Shown here one piece after another: positions 43,216 to 51,378 of a DNA stretch of 64,000 nt. Made by a program: the position numbers and the translations under genes. Location: assembly GCF_029537485.1 (NCBI RefSeq), contig NZ_JARPUS010000001.1, positions 186,001 through 250,000 of the forward strand, in the 5' to 3' direction. Under the pieces are notes generated by a model. That model ran no database searches, was not told the DNA's origin, and saw nothing but the letters and a program-made list of their open reading frames with translations. This DNA is from Pseudomonas sp. GOM6 (GTDB lineage: Bacteria > Pseudomonadota > Gammaproteobacteria > Pseudomonadales > Pseudomonadaceae). How positions within the stretch are numbered: position 1 is the stretch's first letter; every line of letters starts with the position of its first letter.

Positions 43216-44142
43216 ATGGCACGTCGTTTGCCGCCCCTTTATGCCCTGCGTGCTTTCGAGGCGGCTGCCCGCCATGCCTCCTTTACCCGTGCCGCCGAGG
43301 AGCTTGCCATTACCCAGAGTGCGGTGAGCCGGCACATTCGTACATTGGAGGAGCACTTTGCCTGCAGCCTGTTCGAGCGTGCCGGTCGGCACCTGCGCCT
43401 GAGCGAAAGCGCACGCCTGCTGCTGCCGGGGGTGCGCGATGGCTTCGATGCGCTGGAACGGGCCTGCGCCGCGCTCAGCGCCGACGACACCACCCTACGC
43501 CTGAAGGCGCCTTCGACCCTGACCATGCGCTGGCTGTTGGCGCGGCTGTCGCGTTTTCGTACCTACAACCCGGATATCGAAGTGCAGCTGACCAGCGCCT
43601 GGATGGACGTCGATAAGGTCGACTTCCATCAGGAGCCCTTCGACTGTGCGGTGCTGCTCAGCAGCGGTGGTGTCTTCCCGGCGGACTGGGAAAGTATCGA
43701 GCTGTTCGCCGAGTGGCTGATTCCGGTCTGTGCGCCGGAAGCCGCTACTGACGATCGCTGGGATCTGGCCCGGTTGCAGAGCTGTGAGCTGTTACACCCG
43801 ACGCCGGATCGTCGCGATTGGCGGCGCTGGCTGCAGGCCATGGGATTGGCGGAGCAGGTGCCGCTAAAGGGGGGGCAGGTGTTCGACACCCTGGAATTGG
43901 GAATGGTCGCGGCCGCGCGGGGCTACGGGGTATCCATCGGCGACCTGGTGATGGTCGCAGAGGACGTCGAACAGGGGCGTCTCGGTCTGCCCTGGCCCAG
44001 TGCCGTGGCCAGTGGCGACAGCTATTACCTGGTGTGGCCAAAGGGGCGGCGTGGTGAGGAGCGGCTGCGTCGGCTGCGTGACTTTTTGCTGGATGAAGTG
44101 GCGCAGATGCATCTGCCGGCCGTGCAGTGGGTCGACAGCTGA
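43216..44142 (+). CDS. LysR family transcriptional regulator
   Basis: The 308-residue regulator has the LysR helix-turn-helix (LPPLYALRAFEAAARHASFTRAAEELAITQSAVSRHIRTLEEHFACSLFERAGRHLRLSESA) and a periplasmic-binding-like effector domain. The N-terminal form is GcvA-like. GGAGG eight bases before ATG 43216 favours this start over an ATG 15 bases earlier. It is divergent from the MATE pump gene, so control of that pump is the simplest guess. The inducer is unknown. Confidence 0.9.
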   Translation: MARRLPPLYALRAFEAAARHASFTRAAEELAITQSAVSRHIRTLEEHFACSLFERAGRHLRLSESARLLLPGVRDGFDALERACAALSADDTTLRLKAPSTLTMRWLLARLSRFRTYNPDIEVQLTSAWMDVDKVDFHQEPFDCAVLLSSGGVFPADWESIELFAEWLIPVCAPEAATDDRWDLARLQSCELLHPTPDRRDWRRWLQAMGLAEQVPLKGGQVFDTLELGMVAAARGYGVSIGDLVMVAEDVEQGRLGLPWPSAVASGDSYYLVWPKGRRGEERLRRLRDFLLDEVAQMHLPAVQWVDS

Positions 44143-44498
44143 GTGATGCGGTATTTCGTACGCGTTGCGTAAAAAATAATGGACTTTCTGAGTGCGCCTC
44201 TCAGCGCCCTCTCCCTGTAGGTGCCATTAAGCGGGCCTTGTGGCGCCTGGCTTTGCTCTGTTTTTCAAACGAGGCTCACTCGAAATGTTTGACATATTTT
44301 ACGGCTCGGGCAGACTGTGCGGGCGGTTCCGACTGTTATGCGGCCGTCGCGGGAGGTTCGTTACCTTCCATTTCCAAGCCTCCAGGTGAGGCGCATGCAA
44401 TGCCGCCGACAGACGGAACCGTGCCAAACAGGTAGCGCGTCGATCTCTTCCGACCCTCCTGCACAGCAACGGCAGGCCAGCCTGCCCCAAGGTGACGT
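44143..44498. promoter_or_regulatory. Long leader and promoter region of the amidotransferase gene
   Basis: This 356-base spacer holds no gene. TTGACA (44289-44294) is a consensus -35, though no good -10 follows (AGACTG at 17 bases). The element TGTTTGACATATTTTACG (44286-44303) overlaps it and resembles the pauB and cupin upstream elements. The leader has a small hairpin (44378-44392) and a perfect palindrome, GGCAGGC-CA-GCCTGCC (44471-44486), two bases before the AAGGTG ribosome site. Confidence 0.5.
44471..44486 (+). promoter_or_regulatory. Hairpin before the amidotransferase start
   Basis: GGCAGGC and GCCTGCC pair around CA. The inner 14 bases differ from those of the dadA leader hairpin (32947-32962) at a single position. 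Confidence 0.5.
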
Positions 44499-45290
44499 AT
44501 GTCTAACAACAGCGCTAAAACCTCCAACGCGAAACGCAAACCCGTCGTACTGATGTCCATGGGCGCCCAAGAGCGCAAGGGCCACGCCTACCAGGTGATG
44601 ACCCACAAATACATCACACCGATCACCGATTTTGCCGGCTGCATGCCGGTGCTGGTGCCCACCTGCTGCGGCACCGAAGACCTCGACCAATACCTCGACA
44701 TGGCCGATGGTGTGTACCTGACCGGTGCCGGCTCGAACATCGACCCGACCCTCTATGGTCAGGAAAACCTCACGCCCGAGAAAACCCAGGACCGCGACCG
44801 CGACCTGTTCGACCTGCCGCTGATCAAGGCCGCCATCGCCCGCGGCCTGCCGATCTTTGCCATCTGCCGTGGCATGCAGGAAATCAACGTGGCCCTGGGT
44901 GGCGACCTGTATCAGAAGGTCTATGCCGAGCCAGGCTTCAATGATCATCGCGAGAACCCGGAAGACCCGGTGGACGTGCAGTACGGCGAAAGCCACAAAG
45001 TGCGTATCGCCGCCGGCAGCTGGCTGGCCAAGGTCCTGGGCAGCGAAGAGATTGCCGTCAACTCCCTGCATGGGCAGGGCATCAAGACCCTGGGCAAGGG
45101 CCTGGAGCCACTGGCGCGCGCAGAGGATGGCCTGATCGAGGCCTTCCACGCGCCAAGCCTGTCGCCCTTCCTGTTTGCCGTGCAGTGGCATCCGGAATGG
45201 CAGGCTGCAGAGAACCCGGATTCAGTGAGGATGTTCGAGGCGTTTGGTGAGGCTTGCCGCGCGCGTGCGCAGAAGCGTCAGGCAGCCTGA
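44499..45290 (+). CDS. Class I glutamine amidotransferase, gamma-Glu-GABA hydrolase type
   Basis: The 263-residue peptidase C26 enzyme matches PuuD/PauD-like gamma-glutamyl-gamma-aminobutyrate hydrolases. The nucleophile Cys lies in PIFAICRGMQEINVALGG (C123), and the catalytic His-Glu pair in FAVQWHPEWQ near 231. Such enzymes release GABA at the end of the gamma-glutamyl putrescine route that KauB and PauB also serve. It is not next to them, and a different gamma-glutamyl substrate is possible. A bidirectional terminator follows. Confidence 0.85.
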   Translation: MSNNSAKTSNAKRKPVVLMSMGAQERKGHAYQVMTHKYITPITDFAGCMPVLVPTCCGTEDLDQYLDMADGVYLTGAGSNIDPTLYGQENLTPEKTQDRDRDLFDLPLIKAAIARGLPIFAICRGMQEINVALGGDLYQKVYAEPGFNDHRENPEDPVDVQYGESHKVRIAAGSWLAKVLGSEEIAVNSLHGQGIKTLGKGLEPLARAEDGLIEAFHAPSLSPFLFAVQWHPEWQAAENPDSVRMFEAFGEACRARAQKRQAA

Positions 45291-45307
45291 TTTAGCCTGC
45301 TGCAAGA

Positions 45308-45337
45308 AAAAAGCCCGGCTTTACAGCCGGGCTTTTT
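45308..45337. terminator. Bidirectional terminator
   Basis: AAAAAGCCCGGCT (45308-45320) and AGCCGGGCTTTTT (45325-45337) pair around TTAC between the convergent amidotransferase and betT-like genes. T tracts are present on both strands. Confidence 0.9.
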
Positions 45338-45342
45338 GGTTT

Positions 45343-47307
45343 TTAGCGCACCAGATGCAGGTAATGCCGGTGCTTCTCGTACTGGTCAATGATGTCGCCG
45401 ATCACATCGTCTCTGCTCCAGCCCAGCAGGTCGTAATCCTGGCCGCCTTCCAGCAGATGCACCTCGGCACGGTAATAGTGCTGTTCCGCGCTGGTGTCCT
45501 GATTCTCCAGCAGGGCGAAACTGGGCAGGTTGAAGGCGCGCGGGCGGACTTCATAGAGGAAGTCGGTTTCCGCGCCATGGCCTACGATCAGGCGCACACG
45601 GCCGTCTTCGCCGTTCTCGCGACGGGCATCCAGGCCGCGCTTGCCCAGTTCCTCGGCGACAGCGTCGATGGCGTATTGCGCCACATCGTTGAGGAAGGAC
45701 TGTGCCTCGGCCTGGCTGGGGAAGGTCACCAGGGTACGCAGGCGTCGCTGCCAGCCACCTTGTGGGCGCATGCGGTTCGGCGTTTGTGGCAGGGCCTGGA
45801 AGCGGATGCTGCGTTTGGTGGCATCCAGTTTGAGCGCCCGCAACAGCCCCCACATCGCCGCCAGCAGGACGATGGAGAAGGGCAGGGCGCTGGCGATGGT
45901 GGCGGTTTGCAAGGCCTTGAGACCGTCGGCCAGCAGCAGGGAGATGGCTACCACGCCGATTAGTACCGACCAGAACAGGCGTTGCCACAACGGCGTGTTG
46001 GCCTTGCCGCCGGAGGCGAGCATATCCACCACCAGGGCGCCGGAGTCGGCCGAGGTGACGAAGAACACCACCACCATGGCCACGGCGATCATCGATAGCA
46101 GGCTGCTCAGCGGGAAGTGTTCGAGGAACGCAAACAGGGCTAGCGAACTGTCGGTATTGGTCACCTCGGCGAGGCTGTGCAGGCCATCGTTGAGCACCAT
46201 GTTGATTGCACTGTCGCCGAACACCGTCATCCACAGCAGGGTGAAGCCGGCCGGTACGAACAGCACGCCGCTGATGAATTCACGGATGGTGCGCCCGCGC
46301 GAGATACGCGCGATGAACAGGCCGACGAAGGGCGACCAGGACAGCCACCAGCCCCAGTACAGCAGGGTCCAGCCGCCGATCCAGTCGGTGGGCTCGTAGG
46401 CATAGAGGTTGAAGGTCTTGCTGACGATCTCCGACAGGTAGGCGCCGGTGTTCTGCACGAAGGTCTTGAGCAGGAATACCGTCGGGCCCAGTGCGAGGAC
46501 GAACAGCAACAGCAGAACGGCCAGGACCAGATTGATCTCGGAGAGGATGCGGATGCCCTTGTTCAGGCCGCTGGCCACCGACAGGGTGGCCAGCGCGCAG
46601 ATGGCGGCGATCAGGCCGATCTGCACCGTTGTGCTCACCGGCAGGCCGAACAAATGGTGGAAACCGCTGTTGATCTGCAGTACGCCGTAGCCCAGCGAGG
46701 TGGCGACGCCGAACACCGTGCCGAGGATGGCGAAGGTATCCACTGCGTGACCGATGGGCCCATAGATGCGCTCACCAATCAGCGGGTAGAGCGCCGAGCG
46801 CAGGGTCAGTGGCAGGTTATGACGGAAGCAGAAGAACGCCAGGATCAGCGCGACGATGGCGTAGATCGCCCAGGCGTGCAGGCCCCAGTGGAAGAAGGTC
46901 AGCTTCATCGCCTCACGCGCGGCCTGCACGGTGCCGGCTTCGCCCACGGGGGGGGCGGTGAAGTGCATCAGCGGTTCGGCAACGCCGAAGAACATCAGGC
47001 CGATCCCCATGCCGGCGGAGAACAGCATGGCGAACCAGGTGGTGTTGCGGTACTCGGGCTGGCTGTGGTCCGGTCCGAGTTTGATGTCGCCATAGCGGCT
47101 GACGGCGAGAAAGACACAACAGATCAGGATCAGGGCCACGGCCAGGACGTAGAACCAACTGGCTTTGTCGATGATCCAGCCCTGCAGCAGGGCGAACTGG
47201 TTTTGCGCCTGTTCCTGCAGCAGCACGCTGTAGAGCACCAGGGCAATGATGAGAAAGGCCGAGCTGAAGAAAACGGGCCTGTTGAGCGAAGACGAAGATG
47301 CCTCCAT
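45343..47307 (-). CDS. betT: BCCT family choline/betaine transporter
   Basis: The 654-residue secondary transporter has 12 membrane segments of the betaine/carnitine/choline family, with the signature region WTLLYWGWWLSWSPFVGLFIARISRGRTIREF and the substrate-site GMGIGLMFFGVAEPLMHF. A C-terminal cytoplasmic extension of about 150 residues (from about 505) is typical of BetT-type members and often senses osmolarity. AAGGAGA lies nine bases before the ATG at 47307. Substrate choline is likely but not proved. Confidence 0.9.
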   Translation of the reverse strand: MEASSSSLNRPVFFSSAFLIIALVLYSVLLQEQAQNQFALLQGWIIDKASWFYVLAVALILICCVFLAVSRYGDIKLGPDHSQPEYRNTTWFAMLFSAGMGIGLMFFGVAEPLMHFTAPPVGEAGTVQAAREAMKLTFFHWGLHAWAIYAIVALILAFFCFRHNLPLTLRSALYPLIGERIYGPIGHAVDTFAILGTVFGVATSLGYGVLQINSGFHHLFGLPVSTTVQIGLIAAICALATLSVASGLNKGIRILSEINLVLAVLLLLFVLALGPTVFLLKTFVQNTGAYLSEIVSKTFNLYAYEPTDWIGGWTLLYWGWWLSWSPFVGLFIARISRGRTIREFISGVLFVPAGFTLLWMTVFGDSAINMVLNDGLHSLAEVTNTDSSLALFAFLEHFPLSSLLSMIAVAMVVVFFVTSADSGALVVDMLASGGKANTPLWQRLFWSVLIGVVAISLLLADGLKALQTATIASALPFSIVLLAAMWGLLRALKLDATKRSIRFQALPQTPNRMRPQGGWQRRLRTLVTFPSQAEAQSFLNDVAQYAIDAVAEELGKRGLDARRENGEDGRVRLIVGHGAETDFLYEVRPRAFNLPSFALLENQDTSAEQHYYRAEVHLLEGGQDYDLLGWSRDDVIGDIIDQYEKHRHYLHLVR

Positions 47308-47324
47308 TGAGCTAGCTCTCCTTG

Positions 47325-47422
47325 TTATCGGATGGGCCGCCAAGGGCGGAAGGCCAGCTAGGGTAACACGGCTTATAGCTTTTATCTCTGAGATAGCCTT
47401 TTCCGATAACTTTATCGGATGG
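47325..47422. promoter_or_regulatory. Repeated boxes upstream of betT
   Basis: TTATCGGATGG occurs at 47325-47335 and at 47412-47422 (87 bases apart). The second copy is part of a perfect palindrome, CCGATAA-CT-TTATCGG (47403-47418), 10 bases after the comM stop. The first overlaps the betT ribosome-site region. This looks like an operator pair for betT. Confidence 0.5.
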
Positions 47423-47427
47423 ATCCT

Positions 47428-48924
47428 TCATCGATCGGTGCCGGGTCGATACTGCAGGGCCTCCGCCAAGTGGGAGCGGCTGATCTGCTCCGCTTCCTCC
47501 AGGTCGGCAAGGGTACGCGCCACTTTCAGCAGGCGATGAGCCGCGCGCAGGGACAAGTGTAGGCGCTCGCAGGCCTGTTCGAGCCAGCGGCGATCTTCCG
47601 CCTGTAGAGCACAGTGCCGTTGTAGCCCCGGCAGGTCGAGAAAGGCGTTGGCGCAGCCCTGGCGGCGCATCTGCCGCAGACGCGCAGCGGCGACCTTGGC
47701 GGCAGCGTCGGCACTGCTCTGTGCGGCGGTATGTTCACCGAGCAGGTTGGTGCTCTCGCGCGCCACGGTCAGGTGCAGGTCGATGCGGTCGAGCAGCGGG
47801 CCGGACAGTTTGGCGCGGTAACGTTGCACTTGGTCTGGGGTGCACCGGCAGTTTCCTCCAGGGTCGCCCAGATAGCCGCAGGGGCAGGGGTTCATCGCCG
47901 CCACCAGCTGGAAGCGGGCGGGGAAGCGCACCTTGTCGCGGGCGCGTGCGATGATAATCTGCCCGCTTTCCAGCGGCTCGCGCAGTACCTCCAGCACTTT
48001 ACGGTCAAATTCGGGGAGCTCATCCAGAAACAGCACGCCCTGATGGGCCAGGGTAATTTCTCCGGGAGCCGGACGGCTGCCACCACCGACCAGGGCCGGG
48101 CCGGACGCTGAGTGGTGAGGTTGGCGAAATGGCCGCTGCGGCCAGCAATCCAGTGGTGCCTGGCTGGCGACCGAGTGGATGGCGGCGACTTCCAGGGCTT
48201 CTTCCTCACTGAGTGGCGGCAGCAGCCCGGGCAGTCGACTGGCGAGTAGGGTCTTGCCGGTGCCAGGTGGGCCGCTGAGCAGCAGATTGTGAGCGCCGCT
48301 CGCGGCAATCAGCAGGGCACGCTTGGCCGCCAGCTGCCCCTGTACTTCTGACAGATCCGGGTAGCGGGCGATTTGCTGCTGCAGGCCGCCGGACTGGTGT
48401 GGCGCCATCGGCGTGTGGCCATTGAGGTGGGCGGCCAGCTCCAGCAGATGGCCGATGGCGAGTACTTCCAGGCCGGAGGCCAGGCAGGCTTCCTCGGCAT
48501 TGGCCTTGGGTACCACCAGGGTGCGCCCCGCGGCGCGGGCGGCCAGTGCTGCGGGTAGAACGCCCTGCACCGGGCGTATTTCACCAGACAGGGCGAGTTC
48601 GCCCAGGCACTCCAGTCGGACCAGTTCCTCGGTGGGGATCTGGCCGCTGGCGGCCAGTACGCCGAGGGCAATGGCCAGGTCGAAGCGTCCGCCATCCTTG
48701 GGCAGATCGGCGGGAGCCAGGTTGAGGGTGATCTTGCGGGCGGGGAAGTCGAAGCCTGAGTTCTGAATGGCGCTGCGCACGCGATCCTTGCTTTCCTTGA
48801 CTGCTGTCTCAGGCAGCCCGACCAGAGCCAGGCTCGGCAGGCCGTTGGCCAGGTGGGCTTCAACGGTCACGGCAGGGGCTTCGACACCCACTTGCGCGCG
48901 GCTGTGGACGATGGCCAGGGACAT
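47428..48924 (-). CDS. comM: ComM/YifB AAA+ ATPase (Mg-chelatase-like)
   Basis: The 498-residue hexameric helicase promotes branch migration in natural transformation. It has an N-terminal Lon-substrate-like domain (VGLPETAVKESKDRVRSAIQNSGFDFPARKITLNLAPADLPK), a Walker A GPPGTGKTLLASRLPGLLPP near residue 220, the Walker B FLDELPEF and the Zn-type CPCGYLGDPGGNCRC cluster. The C-terminal Mg_chelatase_C domain is present. The length is standard. It is on the minus strand between ubiK and betT. Confidence 0.95.
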   Translation of the reverse strand: MSLAIVHSRAQVGVEAPAVTVEAHLANGLPSLALVGLPETAVKESKDRVRSAIQNSGFDFPARKITLNLAPADLPKDGGRFDLAIALGVLAASGQIPTEELVRLECLGELALSGEIRPVQGVLPAALAARAAGRTLVVPKANAEEACLASGLEVLAIGHLLELAAHLNGHTPMAPHQSGGLQQQIARYPDLSEVQGQLAAKRALLIAASGAHNLLLSGPPGTGKTLLASRLPGLLPPLSEEEALEVAAIHSVASQAPLDCWPQRPFRQPHHSASGPALVGGGSRPAPGEITLAHQGVLFLDELPEFDRKVLEVLREPLESGQIIIARARDKVRFPARFQLVAAMNPCPCGYLGDPGGNCRCTPDQVQRYRAKLSGPLLDRIDLHLTVARESTNLLGEHTAAQSSADAAAKVAAARLRQMRRQGCANAFLDLPGLQRHCALQAEDRRWLEQACERLHLSLRAAHRLLKVARTLADLEEAEQISRSHLAEALQYRPGTDR

Positions 48925-48958
48925 GGATCACTCCTTGATCACATGCCCGCCGATGGCA

Positions 48959-49219
48959 TTACTCGGCGGGTGGGTTTTGTTGGGCTTCCAGTGCTGCCAG
49001 TTTGGCCTCCAGCGCCTCCAGACGGGTGCGGGTGCGGGCCAGTACGGCCATCTGGCTGTCGAACTCGTCGCGGCTGACCAGATCCAGCTTGCCGAAGGCG
49101 CTCTGCAGCAGGGCTTTGAACTGGGCTTCCAGCTCGCTACGGGGTAGCGGGCTATCGCCGCTGAACAAGCGTGAGGCGTGGCCGGCGAGGGTGTCGAGCA
49201 GGGCTTTGGGCGGCAACAT
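48959..49219 (-). CDS. ubiK: Ubiquinone biosynthesis accessory factor UbiK (BMFP family)
   Basis: The 86-residue protein has the UbiK pattern: MLPPKALLDTLAGHASRLFSGDSPLPRSELEAQFKALLQSAFGKLDLVSRDEFDSQ, then a coiled coil of about 28 residues (MAVLARTRTRLEALEAKLAAL). UbiK binds lipids and helps assemble the ubiquinone synthesis complex. The start at 49219 is preferred over a frame 20 residues longer. It is 34 bases upstream of comM. Confidence 0.92.
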   Translation of the reverse strand: MLPPKALLDTLAGHASRLFSGDSPLPRSELEAQFKALLQSAFGKLDLVSRDEFDSQMAVLARTRTRLEALEAKLAALEAQQNPPAE

Positions 49220-49326
49220 GGCGGTGTTTTCTTCCGATATCGAACGGCCGGCAGTGTAGCACGGGCCTTGCCAGGCCATACGGCGGCGGTCGGCGCACAG
49301 TTTTTGAACACATGCGCAGGGCCTGG

Positions 49327-49343
49327 TGCGCCAATCTGGTGCG
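49327..49343 (+). promoter_or_regulatory. NtrC binding site upstream of glnK
   Basis: TGCGCCA-ATC-TGGTGCG fits the NtrC consensus TGCACCA-N3-TGGTGCA with one change in each arm. It lies about 77 bases upstream of the -24 element, a normal enhancer distance. Confidence 0.65.
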
Positions 49344-49418
49344 GCTTGTCTTGGGTCACCTGCTTGCGTAGTGGCGAAGTGCGGCTAACTACATGAAAAA
49401 GTGGCCTTTTGGCATAGC

Positions 49419-49434
49419 TGGCAAGCTTTCTGCT
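49419..49434 (+). promoter_or_regulatory. Sigma-54 promoter of glnK-amtB
   Basis: TGGCAAG-CTTT-CTGCT has the invariant GG (49420-49421) and GC (49432-49433) at the exact -24/-12 spacing, one base short of the full consensus at several other positions. Confidence 0.7.
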
Positions 49435-49607
49435 TATGACCTTGTGACGCGTGCACCGATGCAGTTCCGGTGCGCAGGATGAGGCGGGGGAATGCCTCAC
49501 CGGTTGCGGTAGGTTGGTTCCGGCCCCTGGCGGTCGGCGCGTTACAAAGCCAGACACTGCGCTTAGACTTGGCCCGGGTTCGTTTTTCCTGGGGCAAGTC
49601 CACTTAA

Positions 49608-49961
<354 letters not shown>

Positions 49962-49995
49962 GCCCCGAACCCCCTAAAGCCCCAGGAGAAGAACA

Positions 49996-51312
49996 ATGAC
50001 TCTGCGAAAATTCGCAGGGCTAGGAGCCCTTTTGTCTCTGTTGACCCCCAGTCTGGCCATGGCCGACGAGGCGGTGCTCAACAGCGGCGACACCGCGTGG
50101 ATGCTCACGGCAACCGCGTTGGTACTGTTCATGACCATACCCGGTCTGGCGCTGTTCTATGCCGGCATGGTGCGTTCGAAGAACGTACTGTCGGTGATGA
50201 TGCAGTGCTTCGCCATCACCGGTCTGATCAGCATCCTCTGGGTGGTGTACGGCTACAGCCTGGCCTTCGACACCACCGGCATGGAGCAGGGGGTGACCAA
50301 CCTCAACTCCTTCATCGGCGGCCTGAACAAAGCTTTCCTCAGTGGTCTGACCGTCGACAGCCTGGTCGGCGCCTTCCCGGAAAGCGTGTTCATCGTCTTC
50401 CAGATGACCTTCGCCATCATCACCCCGGCCCTGATCGTTGGTGCCTTTGCTGAGCGCATGAAGTTTTCCGCGATGCTGGTGTTCATGGGCGTGTGGTTCA
50501 CCCTGGTTTACGCGCCGATCTGCCACATGGTCTGGTCCGGTGATGGTGCCTTCCTGTGGGATGCCGGCGTACTCGACTTCGCCGGTGGCACCGTGGTGCA
50601 CATCAATGCCGGTATCGCCGGCCTGGTGGCCTGCCTGGTGCTGGGCAAGCGCAAGGGCTACCCGACAGCTTCCATGGCGCCGCACAACCTGGGCTACACC
50701 CTGGTCGGTGCCGCCATGCTGTGGATCGGCTGGTTCGGCTTCAACGCCGGCTCTGCCATCGCCGCGAACGGCACCGCTGGCATGGCCATGCTGGTCACTC
50801 AGATCGCTACCGCCGCTGCCGCTCTGGGCTGGATGTTCGCCGAGTGGATCACCCACGGTAAGCCGAGTGCCCTGGGCATCGCTTCCGGTGTGGTCGCGGG
50901 CCTGGTTGCCATCACTCCGGCCGCCGGTACTGCCGGCCCGATGGGCGCGCTGATCATCGGCCTCGCGGCGGGTGTGATCTGCTTCTTCTGCGCCACCAGC
51001 CTCAAGCGCAAGCTGGGCTACGACGACTCCCTGGACGCCTTCGGCGTGCACGGCATCGGTGGCATCGTCGGCGCCATCCTGACCGGCGTGTTCGCGGCAC
51101 CAGCCCTGGGTGGCTTTGGTACCGTCGAGGACATCGGTGCCCAGGTGCTGGTGCAGATCGAAGGCGTGGTGGTCACGGTGATCTACACCGCCATCGTCAC
51201 CTTCGTGATCCTCAAGGTCATCGATCTGGTGATGGGCCTGCGCGTGACCGACGAAGAAGAAACCGTCGGCCTCGACCTGAGCCTGCACAACGAGCGTGGT
51301 TACAACCTGTAA
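49996..51312 (+). CDS. amtB: Ammonium transporter AmtB
   Basis: The 438-residue protein has a signal peptide (MTLRKFAGLGALLSLLTPSLAMA) and 11 membrane segments of the Amt/Rh family. Conserved pore segments are AGMVRSKNVLSVMMQCFAITG, DFAGGTVVHINAGIAGLVACLVLG (first pore His) and FGVHGIGGIVGAILTGVFA (second pore His). It conducts ammonium and is closed by unmodified GlnK. AGGAGAAGAAC lies right before the ATG; this segment includes AAGAACAA, a match to the Crc/Hfq target motif. Confidence 0.96.
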   Translation: MTLRKFAGLGALLSLLTPSLAMADEAVLNSGDTAWMLTATALVLFMTIPGLALFYAGMVRSKNVLSVMMQCFAITGLISILWVVYGYSLAFDTTGMEQGVTNLNSFIGGLNKAFLSGLTVDSLVGAFPESVFIVFQMTFAIITPALIVGAFAERMKFSAMLVFMGVWFTLVYAPICHMVWSGDGAFLWDAGVLDFAGGTVVHINAGIAGLVACLVLGKRKGYPTASMAPHNLGYTLVGAAMLWIGWFGFNAGSAIAANGTAGMAMLVTQIATAAAALGWMFAEWITHGKPSALGIASGVVAGLVAITPAAGTAGPMGALIIGLAAGVICFFCATSLKRKLGYDDSLDAFGVHGIGGIVGAILTGVFAAPALGGFGTVEDIGAQVLVQIEGVVVTVIYTAIVTFVILKVIDLVMGLRVTDEEETVGLDLSLHNERGYNL

Positions 51313-51325
51313 AGCCGCCGGGGCT

Positions 51326-51347
51326 GCGTCCGGTTGGAACCGGACGC
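51326..51347 (+). other. Intergenic hairpin between the two ammonium transporter genes
   Basis: GCGTCCGGTT (51326-51335) and AACCGGACGC (51338-51347) pair perfectly with a two-base centre but no T tract follows. It may act as an mRNA-stabilising stem that sets the ratio of the two transporters. Confidence 0.55.
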
Positions 51348-51378
51348 TGCCTCAAGCACCCCAGCCAAGAGGTGAATC

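Noticed and set aside
44143..44498. A small gene or sRNA in the spacer before the amidotransferase gene
   Set aside because: No open frame has a ribosome site, and the -35 has no clear -10; the hairpin next to the start is better read as a leader element.
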